A stretch of 43,871 nt of DNA. Origin: an uncultured Acidiphilium sp. (GTDB lineage: Bacteria > Bacillota > Clostridia > Christensenellales > Borkfalkiaceae). Positions 14,852-22,568 of the stretch are shown here, piece by piece. A model generated the notes under the pieces. The model was given only the letters and a program-made list of their open reading frames with translations, was not told the DNA's origin and did no database searches. The DNA is taken from the NCBI GenBank assembly GCA_902495325.1, contig CABUWK010000015.1, positions 1 through 43,871 of the forward strand, in the 5' to 3' direction. Made by a program: the position numbers and the translations under genes. How positions within the stretch are numbered: the first letter of the stretch is position 1; every line of letters begins with the position of its first letter.

Positions 14852-16919
14852 ACGAAGCCTCCGACCTGATCTTGTTTCTCATATTGATCGCCGTTACCAC
14901 GGAGAGCACGATCATCATCATGACCGCCATTGCGGAAGCCATGCCGTACTCGTTGTTGTTGAGGTACATATAAAGCTTATACATCGGCGTCATCGTGCCA
15001 ACGTCGCCCTTCGTCGTCGCCTGAAGTTTTCCGAGAGACTGCACGGAATGGATAAAGGTGATAATGAACACGTATTTGATCTGCCCCATGATAAAGGGAA
15101 CGTCGATCGAGATCAGCCTGCGGAAGAGTTTACATCCCTCGAGTTCCGCTGATTCGTAGATCTCGGGAGGAACGTTCATGAGCGCGCCGTAGAAAATGAG
15201 GTACGACCCCACCCACGGGAACCCCATGAACACGAGAGATCCCACGCTCGTTTTTTCCTGTCCGAGAAAAGCGATCGGCGACTGATTCATCGCCTTTAAA
15301 ATCGTGTTGATCACGCCGTATTCGCCGTAAATACCGTTCTTCCACAAAAGCGAAGTCGCGATGCCGGGCAGAATACCGGGAAAAAACAGGGCAAACCGCA
15401 TAAATTTGGAATATCTTTTGTTCCGCATGATCGACAGACAGAACGCAAAGAATACGGGCGGCAGAAGGGCGAGCACACAGTCCGAGATCATGAAAATAAA
15501 CATATTTCTCACCATCTCGCCGAAATAGATATCGTGAACGATCTCGCCGAAATTCTTAAGTCCCACAAAGATTTTCGCCGTTCCCGCCGAATAATCGTAA
15601 AACGCATTAAAAACGGAAGCGATCGCGGGATAATAGCAGAAAACGATCAGAAGGGCAAGCGAAGGAAGCATCACGAGATAGATCAGTTTCCCTTTGTAAA
15701 GCCCGCGGAAGAAATATTTCACTCCCCCTGTCGTCTTTTTTGCAAACGCCGACGAAAGGAAACAGGCAAGCGAAATACCGCCGATCGCGACCGCCGCCCC
15801 CGCCAGCACGAACAGGATCGTTTTCCACGTTTTCACGCTGTTCGAAAAACGAACGGTGGAAAGGTTGTAGGAAAAAGCGGAGGAAACGTCTTCCTCATTG
15901 TTTACGACAAACAGTTTATTTCCTTTTTCGTAGGCAAACACATAGGTAATGTTGTGTTTCGCTTTGAAGGAATACAGGATCTCCCCGTTTTCCGCATTCA
16001 CGGCGGTAAGATCGTCGTTCAACAGATAAGGCACGTAAATGATCTTATTTTTCTGATCGTAACGGATGCTCGCCACCACTTCGGGGAAAGTCGTAAGCGT
16101 TTCGGTTTCGAGATCCGTCGTCATTTTCACGAGTTCGCCGCTGCGAAGCGCGTAATAAAACAGCTGCGTCTCCTCGTCGTATACCACGGTATAAATTTCG
16201 TCCGGCGCGACGTACTCCGCCACGTGAAATTTTTTCAGAGAATCCACTCGGTCGGTCAGAAGGGAAAGGTCGGACGAAACTTTGTAAACGATCCCCTTTC
16301 TGGAAAACACGTAAAGATACTTCCCGTCTTCCGATACGGTCACGTTTCTCGTTACCATATTGGAATCCTTCACCGTTTCCTGCCCCTCGTCCCCCTGTAA
16401 GGTATAAAACTCGTCGCCGGCGACCTCGGTAAAGGTATCGCCGCTTAATACATAGGAAAAAAGATACAGGTCGGTAAGATTGGCATTGGAGCTGATCCCG
16501 AACCAGAACATATCTCCTTCCGCCGTGGCTTTATAGCTTGCCGTCATGAAAATTCCAGGAAGTTCGAGACGGGCGAGCACGCCGAAGTTTTTATCGATCA
16601 GGGCTACCCCGCTCGCGCTGCCGCAAACGAGGATCCTGTTTTCGTCTATCACGGTGATCTTCTGTATGATCTCTTTTCCGAAAACGGAAAGGGAGCGGAC
16701 GGCGTTTCCCTCTTCGTCCGTCTCGTACACGTTTCCCTTTTTATCTCCCGTGTAATAAGTATCCCCCGTATAAGAGCTCTCGAAAGTGGAAAGCTCGTTT
16801 GCGGACGACAGCTTCGTTGCCGAAACGTCGAGCGCGAGAGCTGTAAACGGGATCACGATCCCCGCCGCCGCGACGACGAAACAGATCGCGGCGACGATAA
16901 GAAATTTGATTCGTTTCAT
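14844..16919 (-). CDS. ABC permease (MalF type) fused to an N-terminal seven-bladed beta-propeller-like domain
   Basis: A 691-residue fusion. A membrane anchor (residues ~5-30) is followed by ~330 residues placed outside the membrane, then a helix (~366-390) and a standard MalF-type permease (~410-690) with the coupling loop ESAELEGCKLFRRLISIDVP. CUT1 permeases are usually about 290-310 residues, so the front half is extra. That region contains seven blade-like repeats, each a short strand, a D/E turn, hydrophobic strands and a G-x-(V/L)-Y/V strand. Examples are KKGNVYETDEEGN, DENRILVCGSASGVALID, SEDGKYLYVFSRKGIVYKV, DEETQLFYYALRSGELVKM and DQKNKIIYVPYL. No metal or enzyme motif is seen. It lies nine bases after the binding-protein gene and overlaps the next permease by eight bases. 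A sensing or binding-protein-docking role is inference. Confidence 0.88.
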   Translation of the reverse strand: MKRIKFLIVAAICFVVAAAGIVIPFTALALDVSATKLSSANELSTFESSYTGDTYYTGDKKGNVYETDEEGNAVRSLSVFGKEIIQKITVIDENRILVCGSASGVALIDKNFGVLARLELPGIFMTASYKATAEGDMFWFGISSNANLTDLYLFSYVLSGDTFTEVAGDEFYTLQGDEGQETVKDSNMVTRNVTVSEDGKYLYVFSRKGIVYKVSSDLSLLTDRVDSLKKFHVAEYVAPDEIYTVVYDEETQLFYYALRSGELVKMTTDLETETLTTFPEVVASIRYDQKNKIIYVPYLLNDDLTAVNAENGEILYSFKAKHNITYVFAYEKGNKLFVVNNEEDVSSAFSYNLSTVRFSNSVKTWKTILFVLAGAAVAIGGISLACFLSSAFAKKTTGGVKYFFRGLYKGKLIYLVMLPSLALLIVFCYYPAIASVFNAFYDYSAGTAKIFVGLKNFGEIVHDIYFGEMVRNMFIFMISDCVLALLPPVFFAFCLSIMRNKRYSKFMRFALFFPGILPGIATSLLWKNGIYGEYGVINTILKAMNQSPIAFLGQEKTSVGSLVFMGFPWVGSYLIFYGALMNVPPEIYESAELEGCKLFRRLISIDVPFIMGQIKYVFIITFIHSVQSLGKLQATTKGDVGTMTPMYKLYMYLNNNEYGMASAMAVMMMIVLSVVTAINMRNKIRSEASYA

Positions 16920-16928
16920 GATTTCCTC

Positions 16929-18689
16929 TTACGATTTCGGGTTGTCCTCGGGAACTTTGTAACAGGTGCTCTTATATCCTCTGGACGAGAACTGATCTTC
17001 GTAATATCCGACGATCTTATCCGCCCAGCCGTTCATAGCCGTATCGATGCTGTCTTTCCCGCTTAAATATCTTTGCATATAACCGCCGAACGCCTGCGAA
17101 TAGGAAGTAGACCCGCCGTGAGAATACATTCTCTGGAAGGGATTCATATCGCAAAGCCCGTTGAACTTAACGCCCCACGTTTCTTCCATTCCGTTGAAAT
17201 ATGCCGTCCATTCGTCGCTCATCACCACATTTTTAACGGTGGTAAGCCCGTCGGGAGAAGCGTTTTTCTTCGCCATGCCGTTGCAGAAAACGGACTGTCC
17301 GTAAGGAGACATGAAAAACTTGATGAAATCGAGGTATTTCTCCACTTCTTCGACCGATCTTCCCTTTGCGTAGAGAGAAAGATAGCCGCCGTTACCGCCG
17401 ACGTCGCGGACAAAGTTCGTGGTGCAATGTTTCGTTTCGTGCGGACACTCCATATAGGGATAATCGAACATCGCGATGGAGAACTTTCTGTCGCCGGCGT
17501 CCTTGATGTCGTTTTCGAAAGAAAGCCCGAAGCCGACGTAATCGAGCAGAATGACGGGGCTCGATTTATCCGCTTTGTTTGCAAGGAAAAGGTCTCTCAC
17601 GTTATCGAAAGAATTTGCGGAGAAAAAGCCGGAAAGATAGGGTTTGATCTTGCCGAGGTTTTCGAGAAAACATCTGTATTTATCGCTTTTGGGTCCCACG
17701 TAATCCATATACTTCGTCGTCTCGTCGAGCACGGCGTTGTACACGCGGATCATATTCGGATTATACTTTTTCGCGGCTTCCGGCTGGGGATCGTCGAGAT
17801 CGAGAGAGAAACCGTTTTTCAGTTTCGTGTAGCACCAGTCGCCCTCTTTCGCCTGAACGTCGCCGAGAAGATCGCGGTAATACTGATCGCCGTAAACACG
17901 GAACAGCCAGGCAAACTGCGTACCCGTGAGCGCGTCGGCATTGCCGGCAAGCCCGAGAGGGCTCTGGTATCCTTTCGCCTGCAGCCTTGCGCAGATGTCG
18001 ATCAGTTCGTTCCACGTTTGCGGCAAAAGCGCATTCCCCTTTTCGTCGGTAACGCCCGCTTCTTTGAAAGCGTCCGCATTCACATACCAGCATGTTTCGA
18101 GAGACTGAGAGTTCATGACGTACAACGTGTCCACCCCGGTAGAGGAAGTGTTCATGGTATAAGCCTGCGTCGTTAAAACGTCGCGCCAGATCTTATTGCC
18201 CGCGTAAACGTTCTTACTGTCGAGCGCGCTCGCTTTGAAATCGTAACCGTAGGTAGGAACAAGGGTGTTCACATAGTTTCCCGCAAACACGCCGAGCGAT
18301 GTGGAATCGTTCTGTAATTCCTGCTTGATCGCCGTGGCGTAATCGCTTCCGCCGTGCGACCTGAGGTTTACGGTAACGTCCGGCTGAAGCGCCTGATATG
18401 CCTGTTTCACCGCTTTCCAGCCCGCTTCGTGCTTGCCGAATATCATATCCACGTTTACTTCGCCGCCGTATTTTTTCAGCTCGTTCACCACGGGAAGGTA
18501 TTCCTTTGCTACCCCCGTATCGATAAGCCCTTCCGGCAGAGAATCGCCCGATTCACCCGCGCTTTCGCCTGCAGACGTCGTACCCGCCCCGTCAGACGAA
18601 CCGGACGGCGTTTTGTTCCCGCACGAAACGCATGCGGCAAACAAAACGGATGCCGCTATAAGGCTTAAAAACTTTTTCGCTTTTCTCAT
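16929..18689 (-). CDS. Extracellular solute-binding lipoprotein of the second sugar importer
   Basis: A 586-residue binding protein. The signal ends in a lipobox, either LFAAC (C20) or the nearby VSC (C23), followed by a Gly/Ser/Glu linker (about 27-52). The body has the two-lobed sugar-binding pattern of family 1 solute-binding proteins, with VNVDMIFGKHEAGW near the start, ALLPQTWNELIDICARLQAKGY in the first lobe, and many Trp and Tyr residues likely to stack on sugar rings. It is longer than the usual ~430 residues, which fits Clostridia binding proteins for longer oligosaccharides. AAGGAG lies eight bases before ATG. It heads the operon whose promoter is about 360 bases upstream and feeds the propeller-fused permease pair. 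Confidence 0.88.
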   Translation of the reverse strand: MRKAKKFLSLIAASVLFAACVSCGNKTPSGSSDGAGTTSAGESAGESGDSLPEGLIDTGVAKEYLPVVNELKKYGGEVNVDMIFGKHEAGWKAVKQAYQALQPDVTVNLRSHGGSDYATAIKQELQNDSTSLGVFAGNYVNTLVPTYGYDFKASALDSKNVYAGNKIWRDVLTTQAYTMNTSSTGVDTLYVMNSQSLETCWYVNADAFKEAGVTDEKGNALLPQTWNELIDICARLQAKGYQSPLGLAGNADALTGTQFAWLFRVYGDQYYRDLLGDVQAKEGDWCYTKLKNGFSLDLDDPQPEAAKKYNPNMIRVYNAVLDETTKYMDYVGPKSDKYRCFLENLGKIKPYLSGFFSANSFDNVRDLFLANKADKSSPVILLDYVGFGLSFENDIKDAGDRKFSIAMFDYPYMECPHETKHCTTNFVRDVGGNGGYLSLYAKGRSVEEVEKYLDFIKFFMSPYGQSVFCNGMAKKNASPDGLTTVKNVVMSDEWTAYFNGMEETWGVKFNGLCDMNPFQRMYSHGGSTSYSQAFGGYMQRYLSGKDSIDTAMNGWADKIVGYYEDQFSSRGYKSTCYKVPEDNPKS

Positions 18690-18718
18690 AACACTTTCTC
18701 CTTGAAATCTCTTCTCCG

Positions 18719-18814
18719 TCCGGAGGCAGTCTTTCCGGATTCCGTTTCCGGAACGGGCGTTTATCCGGACACTCGTTTTCCGGACACTCGTTTTCCGGAC
18801 GATCCTTTTCCGGA
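18719..18814. repeat. 15-bp periodic array of seven TCCGGA palindromes
   Basis: TCCGGA begins at 18719, 18734, 18747, 18764, 18779, 18794 and 18809. Intervals are 15, 13, 17, 15, 15 and 15, so six of the seven fall on one 15-bp register. The best-conserved units read TCCGGAAAACGAGTG on the minus strand and are identical for two adjacent copies. The array lies in the leader of the solute-binding protein gene, just before its ribosome site. Confidence 0.75.
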
Positions 18815-19046
18815 CAAACGACGAAACGCACGCCTTCGGCGGAAGAGATCTGCAGAATAAAAATCACAAAACCCGGTTCCGGCATAAAAATATGCCGTTC
18901 CCGAGTGATCGACCTTTGTTTCGCCGTGCAGGCGCAGCTTTCCGGATCGCTTTCGTTCTCTTTCCGGTCTGCGTTTTCTCTTTCTTACCCGATCCGCTTT
19001 TCGTTTGCCGACCGGCTCTTCGCCCGCCTTTCGTTCTTCCGGTATC

Positions 19047-19075
19047 ATTATACAACTCCGCAGCCGATAATTCAA
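19047..19075 (-). promoter_or_regulatory. Promoter of the second importer operon
   Basis: On the minus strand, TTGAAT (19070-19075) and TATAAT (19047-19052) are separated by exactly 17 bases. The predicted RNA start near 19040 leaves about 350 untranslated bases before the solute-binding protein gene. Confidence 0.7.
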
Positions 19076-19224
19076 TACAAAAATCAGTCCGAAAATTACT
19101 AAAACGTGCCATGTTTACATTCCGGCAACGTGAAATTTACCTTTTTCTTACATTATTTATGCCAACCGCCTCTTTTACGCCCGGATCCGCGCCCGCCATG
19201 CGATACCGGGCATTTCCTTTCCCG

Positions 19225-19260
19225 ATGCCAGGCAAGAGTAATACGAACCTTGCCTGGCAT
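19225..19260. repeat. Perfect 12-bp inverted repeat made of two self-palindromic arms
   Basis: ATGCCAGGCAAG (19225-19236) pairs perfectly with CTTGCCTGGCAT (19249-19260). Each arm also contains a 9-bp palindrome, TGCCAGGCA and TGCCTGGCA, with centres 25 bp apart. No T-run follows on either strand, so a simple terminator is unlikely. The site is about 150 bp upstream of the importer promoter, so a two-site operator is plausible. Confidence 0.6.
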
Positions 19261-19286
19261 ACCGTAAAACGCAGAACGAAAAATGC

Positions 19287-19315
19287 AATAAAAGGCGGGG
19301 AAAAAGAAAGCCCGC
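19287..19315 (-). terminator. Terminator after the unknown 215-residue gene
   Basis: GCGGG and CCCGC arms (19295-19299 and 19311-19315 on the plus strand) form a 5-bp stem. On the minus strand the stem is followed by CTTTTATT. It lies directly after the stop codon. The stem is short, so strength is uncertain. Confidence 0.5.
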
Positions 19316-19320
19316 GACTT

Positions 19321-19968
19321 TCACTTCGCAGGCTGTTCGTATTTCTCACCCGACACGGCTTTGACGGAATCCAGACAGTTTTCCGATTCGCCGGCGATCT
19401 CGTCGGCATCGCACCGCCGCAATCTCTTTTCCCGTCTGAAAACAGGGCGCGCTGTTTCCGCTCCGTCGCTGCGGCGCTCTGTAGCCGAATAGGCAAAGAC
19501 GAAACGTTTTCTCACGATGCTCAGCATATAAGTTTTATCTTGTCCCCGAAAGAAAAAGAAATAACCTTTCCAGAAATAAAAAAGATTGCCCGAAACGGAT
19601 ATGCCGCGTTCGGCAAAGATCCGTTTCACCCTATCCGTAATTTCCGCGTAATCGGAAAACGCCACTTTTTTCCCGAGCGGAAGTTTTTTATAAATACCGA
19701 CTTCCGTTCTGTCACAACCGTAACTTATTTCGGTCACGCCGCATGTGAGGAACCCGTTGCCCATTTTCCATACGTAACCGAGCTCTCCGTGTACGAAATC
19801 GGGATCCCCCAGCTTTTTCCTTATTTTATCGGAAAGTTCCGCAAAAACCTTCTCGTCGTATTCTCCTTTTAATCCGAAAACCTTTCCCGTTCTTATTCCG
19901 AAAATCCCTTTCCGGCACGAATTTTCCGTTTCATACCCACTTAAAAGATCCTCTGCCAATCGTTCCAT
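19321..19968 (-). CDS. Uncharacterised 215-residue protein
   Basis: I do not recognise this protein. It starts MERLAEDLLSGYET and has a folded-looking central part (residues ~15-150) with alternating aromatic strands, such as GYVWKMGNGFLTCGVTEISY and GNLFYFWKGYFFFFRGQ. The C-terminal ~45 residues are polar. There is no signal peptide or long membrane helix. ATG at 19968 is chosen because it follows a near-consensus promoter by about 40 bases; an open frame extends to 20136 but would have to cross the terminator of the upstream operon. AAGGGG lies about 12 bases before ATG, a weak site. The gene is isolated, with its own promoter and terminator, between two sugar importer operons, so co-function is not implied by coupling. 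Confidence 0.65.
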   Translation of the reverse strand: MERLAEDLLSGYETENSCRKGIFGIRTGKVFGLKGEYDEKVFAELSDKIRKKLGDPDFVHGELGYVWKMGNGFLTCGVTEISYGCDRTEVGIYKKLPLGKKVAFSDYAEITDRVKRIFAERGISVSGNLFYFWKGYFFFFRGQDKTYMLSIVRKRFVFAYSATERRSDGAETARPVFRREKRLRRCDADEIAGESENCLDSVKAVSGEKYEQPAK

Positions 19969-20008
19969 TTCCGTTTTTATCCCCTTTTCTTTATTTTCAT
20001 TGTATTCT

Positions 20009-20037
20009 ATTATATCATAAGCGGAAGGAAATGGCAA
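20009..20037 (-). promoter_or_regulatory. Near-consensus promoter of the unknown 215-residue gene
   Basis: TTGCCA (20032-20037 on the minus strand) and TATAAT (20009-20014) are separated by exactly 17 bases. It lies between the terminator of the large operon and the start codon at 19968, giving a leader of about 34 bases. Confidence 0.8.
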
Positions 20038-20061
20038 CCGTCCGCGAAAAATCGAGCGATC

Positions 20062-20090
20062 AAAAAACGGACCCCGAAGGATCCGTTTTT
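20062..20090 (-). terminator. Terminator of the 11-gene glycan operon
   Basis: On the minus strand, AAAAACGGA and TCCGTTTTT enclose CC/GG pairs and a TTCG loop, and the T-run follows directly. One G-U wobble interrupts the stem. Outer bases GCGATC and GATCGC (20056-20061, 20093-20098) can extend it. It lies 34 bases beyond the GH2 stop codon and closes the operon before the next promoter. Confidence 0.85.
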
Positions 20091-20123
20091 CCGATCGCCT
20101 TGTTTTACGGCTCAAAAAGCCCT

Positions 20124-22568
20124 TTAATCGACCCATAGGTCGGCATATGTTTTCACGGTGATCTCTTCCGCAGAGACGGGGACAGCCGTTTTCACTGTAA
20201 TCGTCCTCTCATCGCCTTGCTCCATATCGAAATAATTGTCCGAAATTACGGGGTTTGCCCGATAAGGCGTATCGATAAATACAAGCCGGGCAAACTTTCC
20301 CGCACGGATCTTCAGCGAAAACTCGTTTTCGCCCGTTTTTTCTTTTTCGACGGAAAGATCGGTAACAAAGGTTTTGTCTTTCCAGAGATCGTAAAAATAC
20401 ACGCTCTTGTCTTCTTCGTCCCCCGTGATTTCCGCAACGAGATAAGCGTTTTTGACGGACGGATCGAATCCGACGGCTTTTCGCACGTATTTTCCGCCGG
20501 CGGGCACGGTGATCTTTTCGGTTTTCTCCCGGTAAACCTTACCGTCAAGCCCCTTTTGCGCATAGAAAAGCGTAAGATCCACGGGAGTGAGCCTGTCGTT
20601 GCAGACGTAAAGATTCACCGTCTTCTCCGAGTAGGCATAGAACGCGTGCACCGGTCTGAAAGCGGCTTTCTGAATGTAGAATACCGGCTTTTTCTCGCCG
20701 TAAAAATCGATCACGGACCACGTTCCGCACCCCCAGATATCGTTGAACATCCAGTTTAAAATCCCGTAACAACGATCGCTTGCTCTTGCGTATTCGATTT
20801 CCGACCGCATGATCTCGAGGTGCACCGCCATTGCCTTTTTCACGAATTTCTCCAGCGTATCGATCTCGCCGAAAAGCTCGCGGGAAAGCCGTTGTTCTTT
20901 CGTGATGAAGGTTTCCTCCGGCACCGCCGCATATGGGTTCAGCATGAAATGTTCGTGCCACACCTCGTTTACTTCCCACAGCTTATCCTCGGGGATAAAC
21001 TTTTCCAGGCTGCGGATGCGGCAGGGACCCAGGATCGCGCACTCGGTGGTGAACGGGCTTACGTTTGCCGCGAGATACTCCCGATAGTCGGAGATCCGGT
21101 CGTCGATCAGCGCGGGATCGTAGCAGGACGTGTGCAGATCCCCCGAAGTTGCATCCATATCGATATCCGTTCTCGAATGAGGGCTGTTCGGCACGTAAAC
21201 GCTCATTCCCGTAAGTTTGTCGTGAAGTCCGCGCAGCATGACTTCCCAGATATATTCCCCGTATTGCGGTCCTTTGCAGTCGAGAAATTTTCTCCTCTCG
21301 TTTCCCCCGCACCATATGACGACGGATGGATGATTTCTCAGTCGTTTCAGCTGATATTCGGCTTCCCGGTATACCGTTTTCCGGAATTCGGGCAGATCGT
21401 CCGGGATATCGGAACAGGCGAACATAAAATCCTGCCACACCATAATTCCCTTCTCGTCGCACAGACGGTAGAAAATTTCGTTTTCGTAAAAACCGCCGCC
21501 CCATACGCGAAGGAGATTGTAATTGCCCTCCTGCGCCGCCGACAGAAGATGCCCGTAAGTTTCGTTTCCGATCGTTCCCGTCATATTGCTCGCGGGAACC
21601 CAGTTCGAACCTTTGCAGAAAATATCCGTTCCGTTTACGTTTACGATAAACGAAAGAGATTTTTCGTCAAGCGGGCGTTCCGTAATCCTGATTTCGCGGA
21701 AGGCGAATTTTCCCGAAATTTCATCCGCGACTTCTTTTCCCCGGTAAAGGGTGAGCCTGTAAGAATAAAGGGGCTGTTCGCCGTAACCGTTCGGATACCA
21801 CGGTTTCATGTTCTTCAGGGTCACGTTCTGCAAAACATACTGCCCTTCGCATTTTAAAATCACATCGCACGCGTCCGAAAAATCCCCGTCCGGCTTGTTC
21901 GTAACGGAAAGTTTCAGCGTATATCCTTCCGGTCTGAATTTGAATTTATCGTCCAGTTTCGTGATAAAACCCGCATTGCCGGAAAGATCCGTCGTAATTT
22001 CCGTTTCGAGAATGTTGTCGTCGTCCGAGAAGAGGAGTTCGACCGGGCGGTAAATGCCGTATCCGGGGAAATCGGGAGCCCAATCCCACATGAAATGACA
22101 TGCGGGTTTACGGAAGAAAATGCGGTTGGGATGGAAAATGCTCAGATATTTTTCATTCGGTCTCGAATCGTAAACCGCATAAGGCGATTTCATTCTGACC
22201 GAAAGTTCGTTTTCTCCTTCGCGGAGTTTTTCTTTTACGTCAAAGGAAAAGGGCACGAACATGCTGTCCGTTTCTCCGATCTTTTCCCCGTTTAAAAAGA
22301 CTTCCGAAAAGGTATCGATCCCGCAGAAACGAAGCCCGGCATGCGGAAAAGAAAGATATTTCCCTTCCGCAAGAAATTTCACGCGGTATTCCCACGGGCT
22401 TTCGAGCACCCATCTGATTTTTTTAAAGTTCACCCCGAACAGGGGGTCCGGGATCTTACCGGCACGGAAAAGATCGTTCGTAATGTCCCCGGGAACGTTC
22501 GCCTTCACCGTCCCGTATGTTTCGTTTCCGATCGTCCAGTTATCGCTTATCGTAATAATTTTTTTCAT
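20124..22568 (-). CDS. GH2 glycosidase, beta-mannosidase type
   Basis: An 814-residue cytosolic enzyme with the GH2 order: sugar-binding beta-sandwich (~1-180, including FCGIDTFSEVFLNG), immunoglobulin-like domain (~185-295) and catalytic barrel (~300-640). The acid/base sits in VVIWCGGNE (N423-E424) and the probable nucleophile in FTTECAI (E509). SNWVPAS and NLLRVWGGGFYE, together with the WDWAPDFPGYGIYRPV block (161-176), are typical of beta-mannosidases rather than beta-galactosidases or glucuronidases. It would release mannose from the non-reducing end of beta-mannosides such as mannan- or N-glycan-derived oligosaccharides after import. It is the last gene of the large operon; its start overlaps the GH3 stop by four bases, and a terminator follows. 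The substrate is inferred from family pattern. Confidence 0.87.
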   Translation of the reverse strand: MKKIITISDNWTIGNETYGTVKANVPGDITNDLFRAGKIPDPLFGVNFKKIRWVLESPWEYRVKFLAEGKYLSFPHAGLRFCGIDTFSEVFLNGEKIGETDSMFVPFSFDVKEKLREGENELSVRMKSPYAVYDSRPNEKYLSIFHPNRIFFRKPACHFMWDWAPDFPGYGIYRPVELLFSDDDNILETEITTDLSGNAGFITKLDDKFKFRPEGYTLKLSVTNKPDGDFSDACDVILKCEGQYVLQNVTLKNMKPWYPNGYGEQPLYSYRLTLYRGKEVADEISGKFAFREIRITERPLDEKSLSFIVNVNGTDIFCKGSNWVPASNMTGTIGNETYGHLLSAAQEGNYNLLRVWGGGFYENEIFYRLCDEKGIMVWQDFMFACSDIPDDLPEFRKTVYREAEYQLKRLRNHPSVVIWCGGNERRKFLDCKGPQYGEYIWEVMLRGLHDKLTGMSVYVPNSPHSRTDIDMDATSGDLHTSCYDPALIDDRISDYREYLAANVSPFTTECAILGPCRIRSLEKFIPEDKLWEVNEVWHEHFMLNPYAAVPEETFITKEQRLSRELFGEIDTLEKFVKKAMAVHLEIMRSEIEYARASDRCYGILNWMFNDIWGCGTWSVIDFYGEKKPVFYIQKAAFRPVHAFYAYSEKTVNLYVCNDRLTPVDLTLFYAQKGLDGKVYREKTEKITVPAGGKYVRKAVGFDPSVKNAYLVAEITGDEEDKSVYFYDLWKDKTFVTDLSVEKEKTGENEFSLKIRAGKFARLVFIDTPYRANPVISDNYFDMEQGDERTITVKTAVPVSAEEITVKTYADLWVD

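Larger units (their letters stand above)
18690..19320 (-). other. 631-base gene-free region: long leader, promoter and inverted repeats
   Basis: No convincing gene is seen on either strand. From the gene inward on the minus strand it holds the ribosome site, the 15-bp periodic TCCGGA array (18719-18814), a perfect CGGCATA/TATGCCG hairpin (18880-18897), and a promoter (19047-19075) that implies a leader of about 350 bases. Farther upstream are several GGCA/TGCC-rich inverted repeats, notably 19225-19260, and the terminator of the unknown 215-residue gene. Small open frames here lack ribosome sites. Confidence 0.55.

Noticed and set aside
18592..18885. Minus-strand open frame whose middle reads as pentapeptide repeats (CPENE type) in the importer leader
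   Set aside because: The peptide repeat is a direct consequence of the 15-bp DNA repeat. There is no ribosome site, the ATG sits inside a hairpin, and the frame runs out of phase into the solute-binding protein gene.
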